Below, in pieces: positions 9,676-19,379 of a stretch of 64,000 nucleotides of DNA (its first letter is position 1; each line of letters starts with the position of its first letter). The notes under the pieces were generated by a model. It did not search any database and was not told the DNA's origin. It was given only the letters and a program-made list of their open reading frames with translations. The position numbers and the translations under genes are program-made. Where the stretch lies: assembly GCF_018155095.1 (NCBI RefSeq), contig NZ_NAAI01000009.1, positions 1 to 64,000 of the forward strand. Reading direction: 5' to 3'. Source of the DNA: Bartonella queenslandensis. Its GTDB lineage: Bacteria > Pseudomonadota > Alphaproteobacteria > Rhizobiales > Rhizobiaceae.

Positions 9676-12600
9676 ATGAAAAAAAGTTTCTTACTATACA
9701 CTGTTTCTGGAGTTTTGTTTTATTCTTCCACCAGCTTGTCTTATGCTCTTCATAGCGTGTCTTCACCAACACGAGCTACTGTTTCTCCAGCTCTACCACT
9801 AAATGCTGAGACAAGCCAGTATCCGTCCCATCCACCTTCAACACCTAATGCGCCCACTACCCCTACAGCGCCTAACCTCACAGCCACACAAGATACTCTT
9901 ACTACACAATCTACAACAACAGAAACAGTAAAATCCAGAAGACGTTCAGGTGTCTCCGACACTTACTCTTCCAGTGAAAAAACACCACCGAATTCTGCTA
10001 CCTCTTCACAGTCAGAATCCACACAATCTTCACCTCGTTTACAGTCAACATCTGCAAACTCTGAATCTACAGGACCTATACTTACAAGACCAACAATAGA
10101 GCGATCATCAACGTCTAATGAATCAGAGATCACACAGCCAATATCTTTAAGACCAGCAATTGGAGAACTAACATCACTGACAGCGTTAGAACCTAAACAA
10201 TCAATGGCTGCGCAATCTGAATCTGCGCAAAGAATACCTGCAAACTCTGACCCCACAAAACCGGAACTTACGAGACCAACAGCAGAACAAACATCGGTAT
10301 CTAATGAATCAGAGCTCGTACAGTCAATCTCTTTAAGGCCATCAGCAGGAGAACCAACATCACAGATAGCGACAAAATCTGAAAAACCAGCGTCCACGCA
10401 ATCTGCATCGGCACAAAAGATATCTGAAAAATCAGAACCTGCACAGATCGAAGATATAAGCGCTGGAGTTCAGGTTCAGAACGGTGAAGCTGTAACTTTA
10501 CATAACAAAAAAATTCAAGACAGAGGTTTTGCTGTCCGTGCTGAGGGAAATCATTCAAAAATTCAAATGAACGGAGGAACCGTTAATGCTGGTTTTGTTG
10601 CACTGAGTGTATCCAATGGTGGAGAAATTGATGCCATCGATATTACAGTAGAAGCAGAAACAACTGGTTTGGCTAACATAGAGGGTACAATCAATCTTAA
10701 AGATTCCAGCGTCCATGTCACAGGAGATTATGAAGCGAATGGTATTGTTTTCCGCAATAATCCATATCATGCTTCTAGAAAACGCTATACACGTAATGCT
10801 GAAAGAAATGCCAACGCCGTTCAAGAACAAGATATTGCTGGTAAAGTAAATCTAGAGAATACGAAGCTTTTTGTTGACCATGGGGTTGGTATCAGCCTTT
10901 ATGGAACGAACACAAACGGTGTTGTCAGCCTTAAAAATTCAGAAATTCATGCCGATGTTTTATTAAAAAATATTAAAAACGAAAGTGAATCCGTAAACAC
11001 TCTTACATTGGTTGCGGATCACTCTTCTTTAGAAGGTCGAGTAAAAACTTCTAGAGATAATAGAACAATTTTTGATCTAAAAGAAGAGACGAAATGGCTC
11101 TTAAAGCCAAATAAAAACGCCATCAATAATGATAGTGTCTCAGATGACGAGAATGTTTTAGATGACTATAGACAGTTTGGTGTTGATGAAAAATCATTCT
11201 CTAATATTTCTGTATTACGCCTTACAAACAGTGCCATTATGTTTGAAAAACCAGTGGAGGGACGTTACCAAACCCTGTTTATAGGGCCTAATCTTTCGCA
11301 AGCAAACGAAACAGCTCACACAGCAGCGGTTTATAGTGCAACTGGTGTTGCAGAGATTTATGTTAACACTGAATGGAACAAACATTCTCCTATCACGGAA
11401 CAGCAAACCGATCGTGTTGTGATTAATGGTGATGTCTCAGGAAGTACTGTTGTTCACATCAATCTCCAAGAAACAGATAAAAAAATGACCGATAGCTCTG
11501 CTGTTTGGGGAGAACATATGGCGTCACTTCCTTTAGGGACACATGGAGTTTCAATCATTCAAGTTTCCGGACAAGCAAACGAAAATTCCTTCACGTTAGC
11601 AGGAAACTATATGACAATAGGTGGACAACCTTATAAATATGTCCTTAAAGGCTATAAACCTGGAACATCTCATGAGAGCCAAAGCCTTTTGGGCAACAAT
11701 AGTAATTTCTGGGATTTCCGCTTACAGAATGCTTACGTTGATAACGATAAAAAAGTTCGAGCGCTTTTACCACAGGTGGCCAACTATTTAACCCTGCCTA
11801 ATACTTTGTTTTCTGCTGGATTTGCTGATGTAAACAACCAAAACACGTTACTAGATGCTATGCGGACAACAGTATTTGGAGCAGAAGATAATAAAAAGAA
11901 TAATCTCTTTTTCTCTTCCTACGGTGAGAAAGTCACTTTATCTTCCAATCGGGGTCCACTGCGCTATGGTTACGATGCTGATGTAAACTATGGAGCTTTA
12001 CAATTGGGAGTCATATTAGCCGCCTTAGAAAGCAAAGACATACGCACACACTTTGGTCTTTTAGGAACGTACGGAAAGCTTGCCTTTACGCCAAAAGAAA
12101 TGCAAGATTCTGAAAAGACAACGCTTGATAAATGGTCACTTACCGCTTATAGCGGCATCCAGCATAGCAATGGTCTATATCTCAACGCTCTTCTTTCTTA
12201 CGGAACCTTAAAAGGAAATATTACCACAGCCCTTGTTGGGAATGCTGCGAAATTGGATGGTACTGAGATCCTTAATATATCCGCAACCCTTGGTCAGAAA
12301 TTAGCAACCGATACAAAAGGGCTGGTCTTTGAACCACAAGTACAATTCATTTATCAAAATCTCATGTTTGATATTTTCTCAGATGCCAATGGTTTAAAAG
12401 TAGACATGGGCAATCCACATCAATGGTTGATCCGTTTTGGTGGACGTTTAACAAAAACGATAATGGCCGTTGAAGAAAACAAAGCTGTATCCTTCTATGG
12501 TAAAATGAATGTTATCAGAACTTTTGGTGATGGTAAAATAATAAAAATTGCTGATACTTTTCATCTTGATCCTACCGATTCTTCAATTGAGGGAGGCATG

Positions 12601-12723
12601 GGTGTAAATGCCTATCTTTCTCAAAATATCGTGCTGAATGGCGATATTAGCTATCGACAAAAACTGCAAAAAGCCGGTGCATCGGGTACCAATGTTTCTG
12701 GCGGAATACGGTATCGTTTTTAA
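9676..12723 (+). CDS. Large autotransporter with Ser/Thr/Pro-rich N-terminus and beta-helix-like passenger
   Basis: The longest autotransporter here (1015 residues). Signal peptide MKKSFLLYTVSGVLFY with cleavage near LSYA (residue 24). Residues 30-260 are Ser/Thr/Pro/Gln-rich and contain two tandem 62-residue repeats (about 130-253). Residues about 265-640 are beta-helix-like (IQMNGGTVNAG, LKDSSVHVTG, LKNSEIHADV, LVADHSSLEG). The barrel is at about 725-1015 and ends GGIRYRF. The passenger strands match those of the two upstream paralogues, so the Ser/Thr/Pro segment looks like an added stalk or spacer lifting the helix from the surface. It has its own signal peptide sequence, not the shared block. 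A hairpin terminator follows. Surface exposure is inferred; the ligand is unknown. Confidence 0.9.
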   Translation: MKKSFLLYTVSGVLFYSSTSLSYALHSVSSPTRATVSPALPLNAETSQYPSHPPSTPNAPTTPTAPNLTATQDTLTTQSTTTETVKSRRRSGVSDTYSSSEKTPPNSATSSQSESTQSSPRLQSTSANSESTGPILTRPTIERSSTSNESEITQPISLRPAIGELTSLTALEPKQSMAAQSESAQRIPANSDPTKPELTRPTAEQTSVSNESELVQSISLRPSAGEPTSQIATKSEKPASTQSASAQKISEKSEPAQIEDISAGVQVQNGEAVTLHNKKIQDRGFAVRAEGNHSKIQMNGGTVNAGFVALSVSNGGEIDAIDITVEAETTGLANIEGTINLKDSSVHVTGDYEANGIVFRNNPYHASRKRYTRNAERNANAVQEQDIAGKVNLENTKLFVDHGVGISLYGTNTNGVVSLKNSEIHADVLLKNIKNESESVNTLTLVADHSSLEGRVKTSRDNRTIFDLKEETKWLLKPNKNAINNDSVSDDENVLDDYRQFGVDEKSFSNISVLRLTNSAIMFEKPVEGRYQTLFIGPNLSQANETAHTAAVYSATGVAEIYVNTEWNKHSPITEQQTDRVVINGDVSGSTVVHINLQETDKKMTDSSAVWGEHMASLPLGTHGVSIIQVSGQANENSFTLAGNYMTIGGQPYKYVLKGYKPGTSHESQSLLGNNSNFWDFRLQNAYVDNDKKVRALLPQVANYLTLPNTLFSAGFADVNNQNTLLDAMRTTVFGAEDNKKNNLFFSSYGEKVTLSSNRGPLRYGYDADVNYGALQLGVILAALESKDIRTHFGLLGTYGKLAFTPKEMQDSEKTTLDKWSLTAYSGIQHSNGLYLNALLSYGTLKGNITTALVGNAAKLDGTEILNISATLGQKLATDTKGLVFEPQVQFIYQNLMFDIFSDANGLKVDMGNPHQWLIRFGGRLTKTIMAVEENKAVSFYGKMNVIRTFGDGKIIKIADTFHLDPTDSSIEGGMGVNAYLSQNIVLNGDISYRQKLQKAGASGTNVSGGIRYRF
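10063..10434 (+). repeat. Two tandem 186-bp repeats in the autotransporter stalk
   Basis: Units starting at 10063 and 10249 encode diverged 62-residue copies sharing LTRPT, SNESE, SISLRP and the GEPTS-like block. They are in frame and could vary in number between strains. Confidence 0.8.
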
Positions 12724-12756
12724 AGAAAAAGCACTTTTAACTTAAATAAAATAAAA

Positions 12757-12785
12757 GGGCAGCACAAAGTGCTGCTTTTTTATTT
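12757..12785 (+). terminator. Rho-independent terminator
   Basis: GCAGCAC (12759-12765), loop AAA, GTGCTGC (12769-12775), then a run of six T. It closes the last gene of the autotransporter array. Confidence 0.9.
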
Positions 12786-12799
12786 AAACGTATATTTTT

Positions 12800-13320
12800 A
12801 AAACTCTCAACAATCATTATCCCACTAAAATTAACTTATAATGGTTTTTGCCTATTGAATAAAAAAACTGGATACCATCATGCATTCTCTCATTTCTAAC
12901 CTGTGCACCTTGAAGCAATCAAAACTATTTGCTTTGCACATCACAAGCAGAAGACGTTGATATATCGATAAAAATTAATTAAGAAAGGCATAAAAATACT
13001 TCTTAAGAACCATAACAACAAAAGGAACATTGAAAATTGGCAAAGTGAATAATAATAACCAGCTTACTCCCTTCATAGGCAAAAAATAGCAGCTTTTGTA
13101 GCACTCTTTATACCACTCATAGAGGCTTTATACACTTCACGAAGCACCATACCATTCATGAACACCATGATGAAATGAGCATTGAGAAAATTCTCTTTAA
13201 AACAAGCATATAAATTGGTGACGACATCTATCCTATTTTTAAATATTTTGTTTTGTATGAAGCGTGTTCCCTCGTGAAAGCTCTTTCCTATCATCATGAT
13301 ATCCCAACCACATCAAAAAG
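12800..13320 (+). pseudogene. Decayed tyrosine-integrase remnant
   Basis: The leader block (TTGAAGCAATCAAAACTATTTGC at about 12911), the start-region block near 13020-13070, and the HRRREMG-like and KQARE-like blocks at 13130-13215 are recognisable against the better copies at 19380 and 26700. Multiple stops and indels break all frames. The downstream part (13190-13310) is closely similar to 25370-25500, which also sits ahead of a Brt/Trp unit. Confidence 0.5.
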
Positions 13321-13562
13321 ATAAAACAAGCCTTTTGGGGTATTGGTCAAGGATACCATAAGCCACAACACCATAAGAGGTTCCTTAACTTTAAAAACTA
13401 AAGCTTTTTGCTCCCTTTGCACAACGCAGATCTAATGTCATGATTTTGACAAGCGAATATTCAAAATTTGAAAGGCAAACAGTTTTTCAGTAAAAAATCC
13501 TATCCGTTTTAAAAAACTATTTTTATTGCCAATCTCCTAAAATTACTTTACACATTAAAAGA

Positions 13563-13745
13563 TGTTTTTGGTCGTATACGCAACGACCAATAGGGCCTTG
13601 AAAACCTGAAACCCTAGCGTAAAAATGAACCCACTCTGTGGGTGTCCCGGGATTCCGGGAGATTTTGCTATGTCCAGGTGCTTTTCCGCACTAAAAGCAA
13701 AATGCTGACTAGGGTTCAGTGTTTTCAAGCTCCCGGAATACCAAT
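13563..13745 (+). ncRNA. Brt-family structured RNA, copy 1 (approximate ends)
   Basis: A strongly conserved, structured non-coding segment sits directly ahead of an XRE regulator gene, as described for the Bartonella regulatory transcripts (Brt) of B. henselae. Stems visible: GGTCG/CGACC (13570-13588); a long stem CTTGAAAAC plus CTGAAACCCTAG (13597-13617) with CTAGGGTTCAG and GTTTTCAAG (13709-13729); CCCAC/GTGGG; TCCCGG/CCGGGA; and a nested hairpin at 13662-13703. ATTCCGGGAG (13652-13661) can also pair with CTCCCGGAAT (13730-13739), which crosses the long stem. Compared with copy 2, paired bases change together. A block identical in both copies (about 13512-13550, TTGCCAATCTCCTAAAATTAC) is the likely promoter. 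Exact transcript ends are not visible. Confidence 0.8.
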
Positions 13746-13773
13746 GCGAGGGCGCTCGCACTTGGCGGGGAAG

Positions 13774-14133
13774 ATGCAAACTCAAAATCCTCATATTGAT
13801 CTTTTTGGTGGCAAAAAAATTCGCTTGAAGCGAAAAATGCTGGGAATGTCTCAAAAAACATTAGGACAACACTTAGGTGTCACTTTTCAACAAATCCAGA
13901 AATATGAAAAAGGCTTAAATCGTGTAAGCGCAGGACGTTTAAAGGAAATTTCCGATATTTTGAATGTTCCACTTGCCTTTTTTTACACTGATATCATCAA
14001 AAAAGAAAACGCCCCGTACCATCATGAAGAAATCGCATCAAGCAAAGAGGAATTTTTGCTTTTAAAAAATTTTAGAATCCTTCCGTCTGTCAAACAAAAA
14101 GCCATTTTAAAATTGATTTCTGATCAAGATTAA
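13774..14133 (+). CDS. XRE-family HTH regulator (Trp, paired with Brt RNA), copy 1
   Basis: The 119-residue protein has a Cro/CI-type helix-turn-helix at about residues 13-67 (KMLGMSQKTLGQHLG, then VTFQQIQKYEKG, ending RLKEISDILNVP). This is followed by a short basic, helical tail (KEEFLLLKNFRILPSVKQKAILKL). The frame is open 44 codons further upstream, but that part lies inside the Brt RNA. The ATG at 13774 follows GGCGGGG and gives exactly the length of the second copy, so it is the better start. A GCGAG/CTCGC hairpin (about 13745-13759) sits just ahead of the ribosome-binding site. In B. henselae, Trp proteins encoded after Brt RNAs regulate the badA adhesin gene; a role in surface-protein control here is inferred from that and from the adjoining autotransporters. 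Confidence 0.85.
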   Translation: MQTQNPHIDLFGGKKIRLKRKMLGMSQKTLGQHLGVTFQQIQKYEKGLNRVSAGRLKEISDILNVPLAFFYTDIIKKENAPYHHEEIASSKEEFLLLKNFRILPSVKQKAILKLISDQD

Positions 14134-14539
14134 AATGGTTTAAATAATTTCTATACTTCACTATTCTTGACTTCCTATCTTAAATAACAAAGTACTGCAA
14201 TCTATAAACAACTCGGTTTTTAGCAAATTTTTACTTAACTGATTTCATATAATATGGAGCCCGACACTTTCTCTTGATATGTATTCATGCTCTTCATAAG
14301 CATTCACGAAAGAATCTAGAAATGCAAATGCGCCACGACAATAGCGTTCTTTTTTCTCCTTAACTTTCTTCTTAGATCTATACAATCCAACTTCTCATCA
14401 AGCGAATTCTTACTTTTGACCACTCAACGGAATCTCCTAAACATATCTTCACTTATCATTTGCTTAATAAATAATATATTGATTTATCATGGTAAATTAT
14501 CTTTTTTCTACTTTAATCCTGAATATAATAAAATTATCT

Positions 14540-15300
14540 CATAGCAATAAATCAATCAAAATCACTTGTTTGCACGCACAAGAAAGGGGGTATGGGTAAA
14601 AAAGAATAAAATGCCCAAAGAATCTCAAGTACCAAAAGCTATCGCAACATTGGAAACTGAAAAAGTGTATGACGTTGTTGAGAAATATGACAAAGCCAAT
14701 TTTCTCCTTCATTAAGCATAAAGATGGTCGTACTCTATAGATTTATATTAATTTCCACTGGAGCTTATTATGCTCTTTACAAGCCCGCCATCGCATTACA
14801 AGCACTGTTGTGAAATGAACTTACCTTGAGAAATATTTCTTTGAAACAAACACGTAAATCGACAACCCAAGTACATTCCGTTTGGAATATTCTATTTTGC
14901 GTAAAGGATGTTTCTTCCATTAAAACATTACAGCCGCTGTCCAAAATGGGCGCTGTTGCGAAATGGGTGTGTGATGAGCTTTGAAAAATTTTTCTTTGAA
15001 ACAAGCGCTGTATATTGGGAACAATAAATGCATTCTTTTTGAATCGTTCTGTTTTGCATAAGGGACGTGATCCCAGTAAAAAAGACAATAAACAAAAATA
15101 TGAAGAAATGTATCATTTTCGCTCTTTAAAAGACAGCGCTTTAAGTTCTTTTAAAAGCCGTAAAGCTAGAAGATGATGGTAAAAATATCACCTTTACAGC
15201 TAATTCTTCCCTAATGAAGCTATTTTCCCTTTTCAAATATTCATCTCAACAAAGATATGCTCACTTCAATCTAGTAGACAAAATCTGCCAAAGAAAATAC
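14540..15300 (+). pseudogene. Decayed tyrosine-integrase remnant with internal duplication
   Basis: The leader and start blocks (14540-14690, including GCAACATTGGAAACTGAAAAAGTGTATGACG) are followed by two tandem copies of the HRRREMG/KQARE segment (about 14795-14900 and 14945-15065). A block at about 15085-15180 then corresponds to the NKQKREA...LDTFESRKAEL segment. All frames are interrupted. Confidence 0.55.
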
Positions 15301-15823
15301 TAAACCGCCTTAATCGTTGTCTTAGAATAGGTAAATTCTAAAAAAGTATCGCTTCAATCACCACACGTCAAAAAACAGTGCTTCACGAGGCAGACAATAT
15401 TCATCACCTACTCTAAAAAGTAATTAATATGTAAAACTTTATATCACCACATTTTAAAGGAAGTTGTTTCATATGGCATTACAGGGTGATCTCAATACCC
15501 TCTTCCCCCTTCCCCGAACGAAAAAACGACGCGCCCTCACAACCCAATCATTAAAACAATATTTTGTAAATAATCTCTATGCTCTGTGAACAATCCGCCT
15601 TCTCTTAAAACGCCGCTTCCACTTAACTTCCCATAGATGCGTACGCTCGACATAACCTTAAAAGAGATTGTTTTAAAAAAACCTTTTTTACAGAACAGTA
15701 GAATGATAATTTAAAGACCCAAACGCACTGAAAACATGTAGACTTAACAAACACACTCTTTACTCAAATTGATGCTCTACCTCATCATTATAATCACATA
15801 GAACAGCCAATATTAATCAAAGA
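15301..15823. other. Gene-free spacer
   Basis: About 520 bases with no open frame of interest. It probably contains further decayed integrase sequence at its left end; nothing else is recognised. Confidence 0.4.
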
Positions 15824-16228
15824 TTATTCCTCTAATTCTTTTGGAAGTCCAGATAGTTGCATAGCTTGTGAAAGATCGTTAACTGCATTTAAATGCGTTT
15901 GAAGCAATTCACTATTACGCTGTAATTTGTCTTGTAAATCGGAGAGCAAACTTTCAACCTCATGCTCAATATCTTGATTCATGTAGCGTTTCACATCGCT
16001 CATCGATTTATTAAGATCGCGCAAACCACGTATTTTACATAAATTTATTTCTTCGTAATCTGGAATACCACTGCTCTCTAGCATATTGCTTTCATAATCA
16101 ACCACTTGAGCTAATCCTTTAACAGCAGCGACAAATTTTGTCATCGCCCAATCACGATCAATAAGATTATTATCAAGAACTTTTGCTTTTGCTGCAAAAC
16201 TATCATCACCATATTGCACTACAGACAT
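15824..16228 (-). CDS. Small helical protein of unknown function
   Basis: The 134-residue, mostly helical and acidic protein begins MSVVQYGDDSFAAKAKVLDN and ends GLPKELEE. I do not recognise the family. The frame extends seven codons upstream to a GTG, but AAGGGGA lies six bases before the ATG at 16228, so that start is preferred. Residues about 70-125 have spaced Leu/Ile/Val residues in a coiled-coil-like pattern (VESLLSDLQDKLQRNSELLQ). No signal peptide, membrane segment or cysteine cluster is visible apart from one Cys. It stands alone in a decayed region, yet the frame is intact with good codon structure, suggesting it is still selected. A chaperone-like or structural role would be a guess. 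Confidence 0.7.
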   Translation of the reverse strand: MSVVQYGDDSFAAKAKVLDNNLIDRDWAMTKFVAAVKGLAQVVDYESNMLESSGIPDYEEINLCKIRGLRDLNKSMSDVKRYMNQDIEHEVESLLSDLQDKLQRNSELLQTHLNAVNDLSQAMQLSGLPKELEE

Positions 16229-17089
16229 TTTTATTTCCCCTTCAATCACATTGTTTAATCTTTTTTCACTTTCAAATGAGGGAGATTAAACAGCTTTTCT
16301 TCAATGCTGATACACTCACATCGCGCTTGTGGTGCGAAAATTACTCAGACAATAACACGACAATCCTTAGAAAGTGTACACCACCGCAACTTTCACCACA
16401 TTCTCTTAAATATTTTTTTGCTTTGCTCCAAAACCATTATTGCGACTATACTCATTCATCAAAACGCTATAAATTTACCCAAATGCTATAAATTTAAACT
16501 TCTGCAAATTTAAACTTCTGCGCAGCGATATCGAAACTTCCAAATTTTCCCTGTCTATTTGTCTATTTCGCCTTGCCTATATTTTTCTTGTCTAGCCTAT
16601 TATCACCGCCAAGCCTTCAACAGAAAACAATGATGCTCTGACGATAACTTTGGCAATAAAAAATACCTGCCAACAAAAATTCGCAGCACATAAGGACTTA
16701 AGCCCATTAAGAACTTCAGCATTTCACCGATAGTAGCATTTCACCCTCCATAACTTTACGGCTTTCTCTGTACCTAAACCTGTACGCTCTCTGGCACTCA
16801 TAAGACAGCACCCTACAAGATTAGTTCACATCCATTCAAAAAGACACTCCCTCACACTGTGCTCCTTCTGCATACATGCAGTATTTCATACAAAACACAA
16901 AAAGAACGCTCTTTTGAACAGACCAGCCATATAGCACTATTAAAAAAGACATCTTAAAATAGCTAAATAGCTATCAATCTCCCTTTTTCAATGATCATTC
17001 GCTTTTCTTTGCAATGAGCGACTATATAAGATTTTTTGAACCTTTTCAAGCGTTTCTTAATTCATCCATTCGATACGTCTTCAATGACA
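16229..17089. other. Gene-free spacer
   Basis: About 860 bases without a supportable gene. Short open frames at 16183-16513 overlap the promoter side of the 134-residue protein gene and have no ribosome-binding site. Nothing else is recognised. Confidence 0.5.
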
Positions 17090-17330
17090 CATTCACGCGT
17101 TTGTTTTGAAGAAACAATCTCTTAAGAGCCCCAAACCCATTTCATACAAGTTCATTTCGCACAAATTCATTTCGCACTGGCACCCATGAATAGTATAATG
17201 ATAAATTTTCCATGAAATGTATAAAATCCATTGAGCCCTCATCTTTATATGCTTAATACAAGAGCAAGCGGACACCATCACACACTCAGCCATCAATGTA
17301 ACGTCTCCCTTAACACTCGAGATGCTTCAT
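17090..17330 (-). pseudogene. Decayed tyrosine-integrase remnant, reverse orientation
   Basis: Read on the minus strand, GTGTGATGGTGTCCGCTTGC and the following AAAGATGAGGGCTCAATGGATTTT-like block match the integrase start region (KVYDGAGLLLRKRKDG then TQWIYRY). Blocks at the left end resemble the ALRDVSLKQ part. Frames are broken. Confidence 0.5.
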
Positions 17331-17868
17331 AAGAGGTATGCCTTTCTTGTGCAATTTCACCCACACGGATCTTTCCGCTTGTAGCGTTCAAGAAACATAC
17401 ATGATTTTGGCTGATCAAATATAAAGAGATTTGAAATGAGAGAATCATACGGTATTGGGAGTTTTAACTCAATATGAATAACGCTAAATTATCTATATAA
17501 ATTAATATCTTTTACGCATAATTTAAATATAACTCTATTTTCACGCATAAATACTGTAAAATCCTTGTGTTAATCTAAATACAATAGTCTTTAAAGAAGC
17601 TCTGTATGCTAAAGACCTATTCTGCTTCCTTTATCCTAAGTTGCTGCATCAAAAGATATTGGTTGTTTCTACTAGCTAATTTGCTAAATGAAAATAAAAG
17701 CTATAGAAACATAACCAATCCCACTCTATTTGCATATATCGTGATATTTAAGAAAAGATTCTCTCTCTCTCTTGAAAAAAAGAAAAAAGCATTGTTGTCA
17801 CAATTACTTTTGTTGATACTTTCAAATTTATCTTTTTTCCTCAGATTTACAAAATCTGAGTATAGTTT
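17331..17868. other. Gene-free spacer with a terminator-like hairpin
   Basis: About 540 bases. An 88-codon open frame at 17606-17872 has no ribosome-binding site and an odd composition, and I do not accept it. A hairpin, CTCAGATTT (17840-17848), loop ACA, AAATCTGAG (17852-17860), is followed by TATAGTTTTT and could terminate + strand transcription. Confidence 0.5.
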
Positions 17869-18081
17869 TTAACCGCCAAAAATAAGTTGTCTCTCCGCTA
17901 TTACTGCATTCTCACAATTTTTAGATTGAAGCATAGAAGTCCCACCTAAGTAACATTTCTTTTACCATTCGAGGCGTAACTTTTTATCTTTCTTAAGCTC
18001 TTCTATGCTGTAAGTTTTTTCACAGCCAAAAGTGATAAATCCCGTGCAAAGCAGCAGTGCTGTTATAATGACTTTGTTCGT
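17869..18081 (-). pseudogene. Dead copy of the EexN-like lipoprotein gene
   Basis: Translating the minus strand gives an alignment over nearly the whole length of the intact gene at 18248-18535: NKVIITALLLCTG, then FGCEKTYSIEELKKDKK, then KNCENAVIAE. The position of the start codon reads ACG instead of ATG, and a TAA replaces the codon after LEW. The frame otherwise continues to a stop at 17869. The gene therefore appears inactivated by point mutations after tandem duplication. The stretch is short but the match is clear. Confidence 0.75.
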
Positions 18082-18099
18082 CAATAACTTCCCCTTCTT

Positions 18100-18237
18100 T
18101 CAGATTAACAAAGTTTGGATACACTTGAGCATCCCATTAATGTGCATTTTCAAAAATCTTAACCCCCACTTCTGTAGGCGATTTTTCACAACCTGTAACG
18201 AAAAATCACTTACCAAGAAAAATACTGCGATCAACAT
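18100..18237 (-). pseudogene. Probable third, badly decayed lipoprotein fragment
   Basis: Minus-strand reading begins MLIAVFFLV and, after a frame change, passes through VTGCEKSPTE, which resembles the lipobox and following residues of the EexN-like genes on either side. It lies between the intact and the dead copy. The match is short, so this is tentative. Confidence 0.35.
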
Positions 18238-18247
18238 TTTTTATAAT

Positions 18248-18535
18248 TTAATTTTTATTCTGCTGTTTCTCCGTTTCATTCCCATTTGTACTATTTTCAC
18301 GGAGTTTCTTTGCAAGATCTCTATAATGCTCCTGAAAAAGTTCCATATCAGCTTGCATGGCATTTTGACAATTCTTGGTTTCAAAAGCAGATGGTCCCAT
18401 TTTCTCGCATTTCTTTCCCCATTCTTGCATCAATTTTTTATCTTTTTTAAATTCTTCAACACTGTAGTTTTTTTCACACCCCACAGCGACAAGCCCTGTG
18501 CAAAGCAACAGTGCTGTTATAATGATCTTATTCAT
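18248..18535 (-). CDS. EexN-family entry-exclusion-like lipoprotein
   Basis: The 95-residue precursor has a lipoprotein signal peptide with a lipobox ending in Cys20 (LVAVGCEKNY). The mature part carries the YSVEEFKKDKKLMQEWGKKC block and a second Cys in KNCQNAMQAD, the pattern of EexN entry-exclusion lipoproteins encoded with pKM101-like conjugation systems. Those act in the periplasm of recipient cells to block redundant conjugative transfer. The C-terminus is a charged, Asn/Glu/Lys-rich tail. No conjugation or Trw genes lie nearby in this window, so it is either an orphan left by a lost mobile element or serves another purpose. A dead copy and a likely fragment follow it on the same strand. 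Confidence 0.75.
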   Translation of the reverse strand: MNKIIITALLLCTGLVAVGCEKNYSVEEFKKDKKLMQEWGKKCEKMGPSAFETKNCQNAMQADMELFQEHYRDLAKKLRENSTNGNETEKQQNKN

Positions 18536-19379
18536 CGTTTTACTCCTCTCTTTGTTTTATACTTTAATAAAAATGTCGTTGGATTCATAAAATCCCTGTA
18601 TCGCGCTCTCACATATAACTTTCCTTTGACAAATACGTATACTTTCAATGCTAATATGTTAAATCATGAGGACCGCTTTATTCATCAGTCTTGCATTTGG
18701 AATGTTATCTACACAGCTGCTCTTTGTGTTTGAACTGTTTAAAATTCAGCAGCAATTTTGATATCTTGTTATTTTCAAAAAGCTTTTTAATCGCTTCTTT
18801 TCTTTCAAGAGTTTCCCTTCAATAACCACTTCATCATGAGAAGCAGTACGAATATCTTATCAAAAATTCATCATGCCTATCTTCATTGCAAATTTTCTGC
18901 GAATGAAACAACATATCCTTCAATGATCCGACTGCGCATTACTTATTTCTTAAACCGCTGAAAAAGAAAACTTTAAGTCCCCTGCACTTTTTAAATACCA
19001 ATAGAAATTCTAAAAAAACAATTTCATAGACTCTGATAAAAGCAAACAATACCTATTCTCTTGCGTAGCAAGATAGGATCCGTTAAATATCTCAAACTAT
19101 AAAATCAATATAAATGTAAGAAATACTTTTTCTAACATGCTCAATGACTTCTTTTGTTTATTAGAAAGTCTTATAGCGCACCCATATTAATCAATTTTAT
19201 TTATCTTATATCCCCCCTGAATACATAAATATAATTTTAAAAAGGAAGTTTTCCCTAGCAGAAAAAAAGAAGCAAGGCTACTGTCAATTTATATCATTTA
19301 TCCCTGCATTCAATAAAATAAACAAAAAACAACTTCACATTTAAAAACATGATCAAGACAATTATTTATGAAGGAATAA
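18536..19379. other. Gene-free spacer
   Basis: About 840 AT-rich bases. The long + strand open frame crossing 18032-18733 is antisense to the lipoprotein genes and is rejected. Nothing else is recognised. Confidence 0.5.

Noticed and set aside
9963-10397. 144-codon minus-strand open frame inside the large autotransporter
   Set aside because: It mirrors the Ser/Thr-rich repeats of the coding strand; no start signal is seen.
17606-17872. 88-codon open frame, hydrophobic and lysine-rich
   Set aside because: No ribosome-binding site, composition follows the AT-rich background, and it overlaps a hairpin and the end of the dead EexN copy.
18032-18733. Long 233-codon + strand open frame
   Set aside because: It is antisense to the EexN-like lipoprotein gene and its decayed copies, whose lipobox and family pattern are clear on the minus strand.
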